Origin: Anagrus nilaparvatae
Taxonomy: Eukaryota > Arthropoda > Insecta > Hymenoptera > Mymaridae
NCBI GenBank assembly: GCA_022575985.1
Contig: JAKSXM010000007.1
Coordinates: 19,408,501 to 19,472,500, forward strand
DNA length: 64,000 nt
Direction of reading: 5' to 3'
Part shown: piece by piece, positions 60,258 through 64,000 of the stretch
Position numbering within the stretch: position 1 is the stretch's first letter
How the letters are laid out: each line of letters begins with the position of its first letter
The notes under the pieces: model-generated
Told to the model about the DNA's origin: nothing
Seen by the model: the letters and a program-made list of their open reading frames with translations, nothing else
Databases searched by the model: none
Program-made: the position numbers and the translations under genes

Positions 60258-60997
60258 TAAAGCAAAAGGAGATGATGGCATTCCTCCAAGCATAATAGTG
60301 AAAGCATTACCAACTATTGCCTCTCATCTCACTAAATTGTTTAATGCCTCGTTATGAAAAGGAATCTTTCCATCCTCATGGAAAAAATCTAAAATCTTAA
60401 AAGCACTCAAAAAGGTACCAGTACCATCACCAACAACAGGCCCATAGCACTATTGTGCTCTTTATCGAAGGTCCTTGAGAAGCTTGCCCATGATCAAGTT
60501 GGCAGCTTTTTAAATAAATCGAAGGTATTAGATCCCCTTCAAACGGGTTTCCGTAAACATTACTCGACCCAAACAGCTTTAATTAAGCTTGTAGATGACA
60601 TACAAATGGGTAAAGAAATTAAACTGTCCACTTTGTTACTTCAGTTTGACTTCTCAAAGGCCTTCAACAATGTTTCTCCGTCGCTATTACTTAAAAAGCT
60701 AAAGAAAGTTGGTTTCTCAAAATCCTCGTTACACTGGTTTTGGTCATATCTAAGTGGCAGATCCTCATGTGTATCAACCAAAATAACAACATCGTCCTAC
60801 GTAGATACAAATATAGGAGTGCCCCAAGGTTCCGTCCTTGGGCCCCTACTTTTTGTTTATACATGAATGATCTTAAAGACCACTTGTTAGACAACCGCAT
60901 TTTCAGACTATTATATGCCGACGACCTACAAATTTATGTTCAAGTACCTGCTAATAAAATTACTGAGGGCATTTTCAGTCTTTCACAAATCTGCTAA
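60258..60997 (+). pseudogene. CR1-type RT palm
   Basis: Reads SKVLEKLAHDQVGSFLNKSK, FRKHYSTQTALIKLVDDIQM, LLQFDFSKAFNNVSPSLLLK, NIGVPQGSVLGPLLF and LLYADDLQIYVQ. All catalytic Asp residues (FDFSKAF, YADD) remain. Frameshifts before 60453, near 60855 and near 60985, plus a TGA/TAG in the first part, inactivate it. Confidence 0.88.
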
Positions 60998-61757
60998 AAT
61001 AGTTGCCAAATGGGCGGAAACTAATCGTCTATCGCTAAATATGAAAAAGACTCAAGCTATAGTCTTTGGTTCCTCATATACTATTAAGCAGTTTACAAAC
61101 TTAAGTATACCTAGTATTGAGGTCAGTTCCCGTGGAGATAATGTTCCATTTGTTGATGAGGTGACTAGCCTTGGCGTCATACTAGACAGCACACTTTCAT
61201 GGAAACCTCGCGTGCTCCAAATTACCAAAAAAGTGAATAGAGTCTTATATTGCCTCAAAACCATCAGACCTTGTACTACACAACTACTACGTAAAAGACT
61301 AGTGGAATCACTTGTAGTCCCCCATTTAGATTACTGTAATGTAATTTACTCTGACATCTCCAATGAATTAATCACTCAATTGCAAAGGCTTTCCAATTCA
61401 TGTATTCGGTACATATTTGGAATAAGCAGACATGAACACATTTCCCCGTATAGGAGAAAACTGGGATGGACGACTAACTTGGCACGTGCTGACTACTTTG
61501 CATCCTTAGTTATGTATAGACTGGTAAGAATGAAGGAGCCTCCGTTCCTCTTACCTCTATTCACACCTTATAAGTCTGATAAACCCACCCGTGGCCCACG
61601 AATAGACCTGGAACCTGCAACTGTTACCACCAACTGGGGACTCTTCTCATTCCAAGTCAAATATTCAAAGTTCTGGAATAAAATTCCCCCCTGTCTACGG
61701 GACCTGCCATCTTACATACTCACGCTTCAAAAAAGCAATAAAACAATACATCTATAA
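60915..61757 (+). pseudogene. CR1-type RT thumb and C-terminal region
   Basis: From about codon 20 the frame reads KIVAKWAETNRLSLNMKKTQ, VTSLGVILDSTLSWKPRV, LVESLVVPHLDYCNVIYSDI and IRYIFGISRHEHISPYRRKL, ending TIHL-stop. This 280-codon frame is the longest uninterrupted one in the window, pointing to a fairly recent insertion. Confidence 0.88.
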
Positions 61758-62149
61758 ATTAGATACTATATAGTTGATTAACAGAAGATTTTATATACTT
61801 TCTGTCCTTTCCTTGATTTTATATTGACGCATATTTACCTATTGATGTACTAATCTATTGACTCATTAAACTTATTCTATTATATTGTATTATTTTATCA
61901 TTTTTATATTTTTTGTATATTTTCTTGTTATTTTATTTATTATGAAAGATTTACTTATTTACTGTAACATATTGAAAGAGTGTACTATTTTTGATTTCAA
62001 AATAAAGATTATTATTATTATTATTAAATTTTTAGTCATTATAATGACACCCTAAGTTAAAAGAAAATCATCCCTAAAATGGGACATTTTAATTATATTC
62101 TTCATTTGGGCCTTCATTTTATTTTAAAAAAAATGTATGCAAGTAAAAT

Positions 62150-62640
62150 TAAATTGATTAAAATTAATTTATTTTTTATATGACATAACCCTAATTTCGC
62201 GGAAAATTTTTTCGTGCCATTAGATTTTGCGAATTTGCTTTAAGTTAAATATTACTTAGAAATTATATATACAGTTTTTTAAATGATATATTAAAAATGT
62301 TGTCAGAAAATGACATTGTAGCTAATAAGTAGTTAAAAATATTTAACTCTATAATAACCGAATCAATAAACTTAAAAAAGGTCATGTAAAAAAAAATTTA
62401 ATTTGTATAATTTTATTAATTATAAACTTCAACATTAGCTTTAGCACTATATAACCCTATGAAAATTGATTAGATTATTGTAGAGTTAAATCTATTTTAA
62501 CCTTCATTGACAATGCCATTTTCTGGCGACATTGTCAAAAGGAAATTCAAAAATTTGTCTATATAATTTCTAAGCAATGTTTTCATTAAATCAATTTTAC
62601 ATGAATTACTTAAATTTTATTTTATGCATTCAATTATTTG
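62150..62640. repeat. Imperfect palindromic repeat, ~0.5 kb
   Basis: TTACTTAGAAATTATATATA (62250) against TATATAATTTCTAAGCAA (62560), and GTCAGAAAATGACATTGT (62304) against CAATGCCATTTTCTGGCGAC (62512), are inverted pairs. Unclassified foldback-type element. Confidence 0.65.
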
Positions 62641-62834
62641 GATCATGTTAGCAGTGACATCAAATTTGAAAAAAGAAGTCGGTAGATATCCTTCAAATTC
62701 AAAAAATGTTGCTTTTTGGCCACTGAACAAAAACGGTAATTTTCAAATAATATTTCAAAAAGTTTTTGCTGTTACAATTCATGAAAACTTATATAGTTTT
62801 AGTAACTTATGTAGTTTTTGGATTTTTGGCCTAA

Positions 62835-63172
62835 TTTAAATTTTTCAAAAAATCAATTTATTCGCGGCGAAACGTAGAAAATCAACATTTTTTTTAGTGA
62901 ATCGATGCTAAATAATATCCTAAATATTATATTCAAAGATTTTTAAAATCAGATTATTTATAAAAAAGTCTTGATTAATTAAGTAACTCAAAAATTAATG
63001 AAATTTCAAGCGCTAATATCTCCGTCAGTAGTCAATAAATTTTAAAAATTTTATTTTTTTTTTTAAGGGACACATAACATGATTATTGACTAAAAATATT
63101 AAACATTCCAGAAGTTTCGATCTCCAGAAATTTTTACCCAAAAAATACTATTTCTATCCACCTGATTCAACC
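62835..63172. mobile_element. Half copy of the 22.6-kb TTAA-flanked inverted-repeat element (empty site)
   Basis: Complement of the left arm and spacer of 22587-24130, ending CCTGATTCAACC-TTAA (63173-63176). At about 63062-63070 it reads TTTTTTTAAGGGACACATAA, with a single TTAA and no 1.2-kb insert. Confidence 0.88.
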
Positions 63173-63176
63173 TTAA

Positions 63177-64000
63177 ATCACATTTTTTATTTTCCGAAAA
63201 TGGATTATTCGGGGCCCACATTAATAATTTTTAAATTTGATCAACAGATTAAAATTAAGTACACCCAAAAACGTCTTAAATTATATTCAAAAGAAATTTT
63301 TTTTAGTTTTAAAACAATTTTACTTATTCCCCAAAAATAGGATATTCGGGGTCTATATTCTGAATTTTGAAATTTCATCAAAAGATTCAAATTCAGTTTG
63401 CCTCAAAACCTCATAATTATGTAATAGTAAATTATCGATAAATTATTTATATAAACTTTGTGATGAATAACTAACTGTTTCTAAAGAAATCGTAAATAGT
63501 AATCAGGATAAATAATTAATAAAATATGGTTTTAACTGTACAATTTTTCCATATTTTAAATTTGCTAATGACAGATTTTAAAATATTTCAAAAATTTTAA
63601 GCTTTAGTTTATAATAAACTATATTATTTAGGTTTCACATAATATGAATTTATGAATATTAAAGTTTACATGCTACTGCTCTGTGAATCGAACTATTCAC
63701 ATGCTTCGTATGGTATGTGAATCATGCGTTTCACACACAGCATGCAAAATAAAAATCAAAAATAAATGCTATAGTTTTGTGTGTAGGTTTATAATGGGAT
63801 TTACACATAGAAAAAACGATCTTCTACCAAATTTCAGCTCCCTACGTCTCAATCTTCCCAAATTATGACCAATCAAACCTCTTCGGTATTTCTCAATTTT
63901 TTTAGTCAATTTTTAAAGAAATTTCTGGGAAATACACATAAAAGCTTTAAAAACATTTTTTTTTGTATAGGTCCTTAGCAAAATTTCCCGCTGAAGCCAT
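63177..64000. other. AT-rich DNA, no gene recognised
   Basis: Contains a tandem pair of blocks (ATTCGGGGCCCACATTA near 63208 and ATTCGGGGTCTATATTC near 63344) and a CA-rich short hairpin area near 63690-63745. The open frames here have no recognisable motif. Confidence 0.5.

Larger units (their letters stand above)
60258..62028 (+). mobile_element. CR1-type LINE, 5'-truncated, with ATT-repeat tail
   Basis: RT starts within GDDGIPPSIIVKALPTIASH at 60258, just after a GGTTACTGATCACAAA motif of the 46-kb module. The post-RT region ends at TAA (61755-61757), followed by a 3' UTR and an (ATT)n tail at about 62008-62026, typical of CR1-group insertions. This family differs from the 40-46 kb LINE. 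Confidence 0.9.

Overview
The window looks like one piece of a very AT-rich insect nuclear genome. It carries two conserved protein-coding genes, both on the plus strand, with many exons and consensus GT...AG introns. Their introns and the DNA between them are packed with decayed transposable elements. Conserved insect protein motifs, R1-clade, CR1/Jockey-type and Penelope-like retroelements, a BEL/Pao element and abundant MITEs all fit an arthropod. A parasitoid wasp would suit the AT richness, but this is a guess.

Region 1 (1-9359) is the 3' part of slowpoke, the BK-type Ca2+-activated K+ channel. Eight coding exons supply the end of the RCK1-RCK2 linker, the whole RCK2 region with its Asp-rich calcium bowl, and the C terminus. 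The last intron (5345-9278) holds an inverted-repeat element with G-rich tandem repeats and, in antisense, a gutted R1-clade LINE.

Region 2 (9360-27900) is intergenic. It contains MITEs at 10344 and 12334, a degenerate antisense BEL/Pao retrotransposon (14958-19622) interrupted by a ~150-bp tandem array, and a nested complex (21985-26940). In that complex an inverted-repeat element flanked by TTAA sits inside a LINE fragment. One of its arms carries a second TTAA-flanked element and the other carries a Penelope-like GIY-YIG fragment. A six-copy ~150-bp satellite follows.

Region 3 (27938-52176) is a perilipin-family gene of the Lsd-1/PLIN1 type. Seven coding exons are spread over 24 kb by two very large introns (11.1 and 8.0 kb). 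Intron 2 contains a CR1/Jockey-type LINE whose reading frame is split by two giant palindromic elements (2.5 and 1.4 kb). Exon 5 has a 199-codon in-frame extension that predicts an alternative C terminus.

Region 4 (52177-64000) is intergenic. It has a possible degenerate minus-strand gene of unknown function near 55 kb, a second copy of the TTAA element, three LINE fragments, a short retro-insertion with a 15-bp target duplication and poly(A), and a half copy of the 22-kb inverted-repeat element that preserves the unoccupied insertion site. I saw no tRNA, rRNA, CRISPR array or bacterial-type operon. Coordinates of decayed repeats are approximate.
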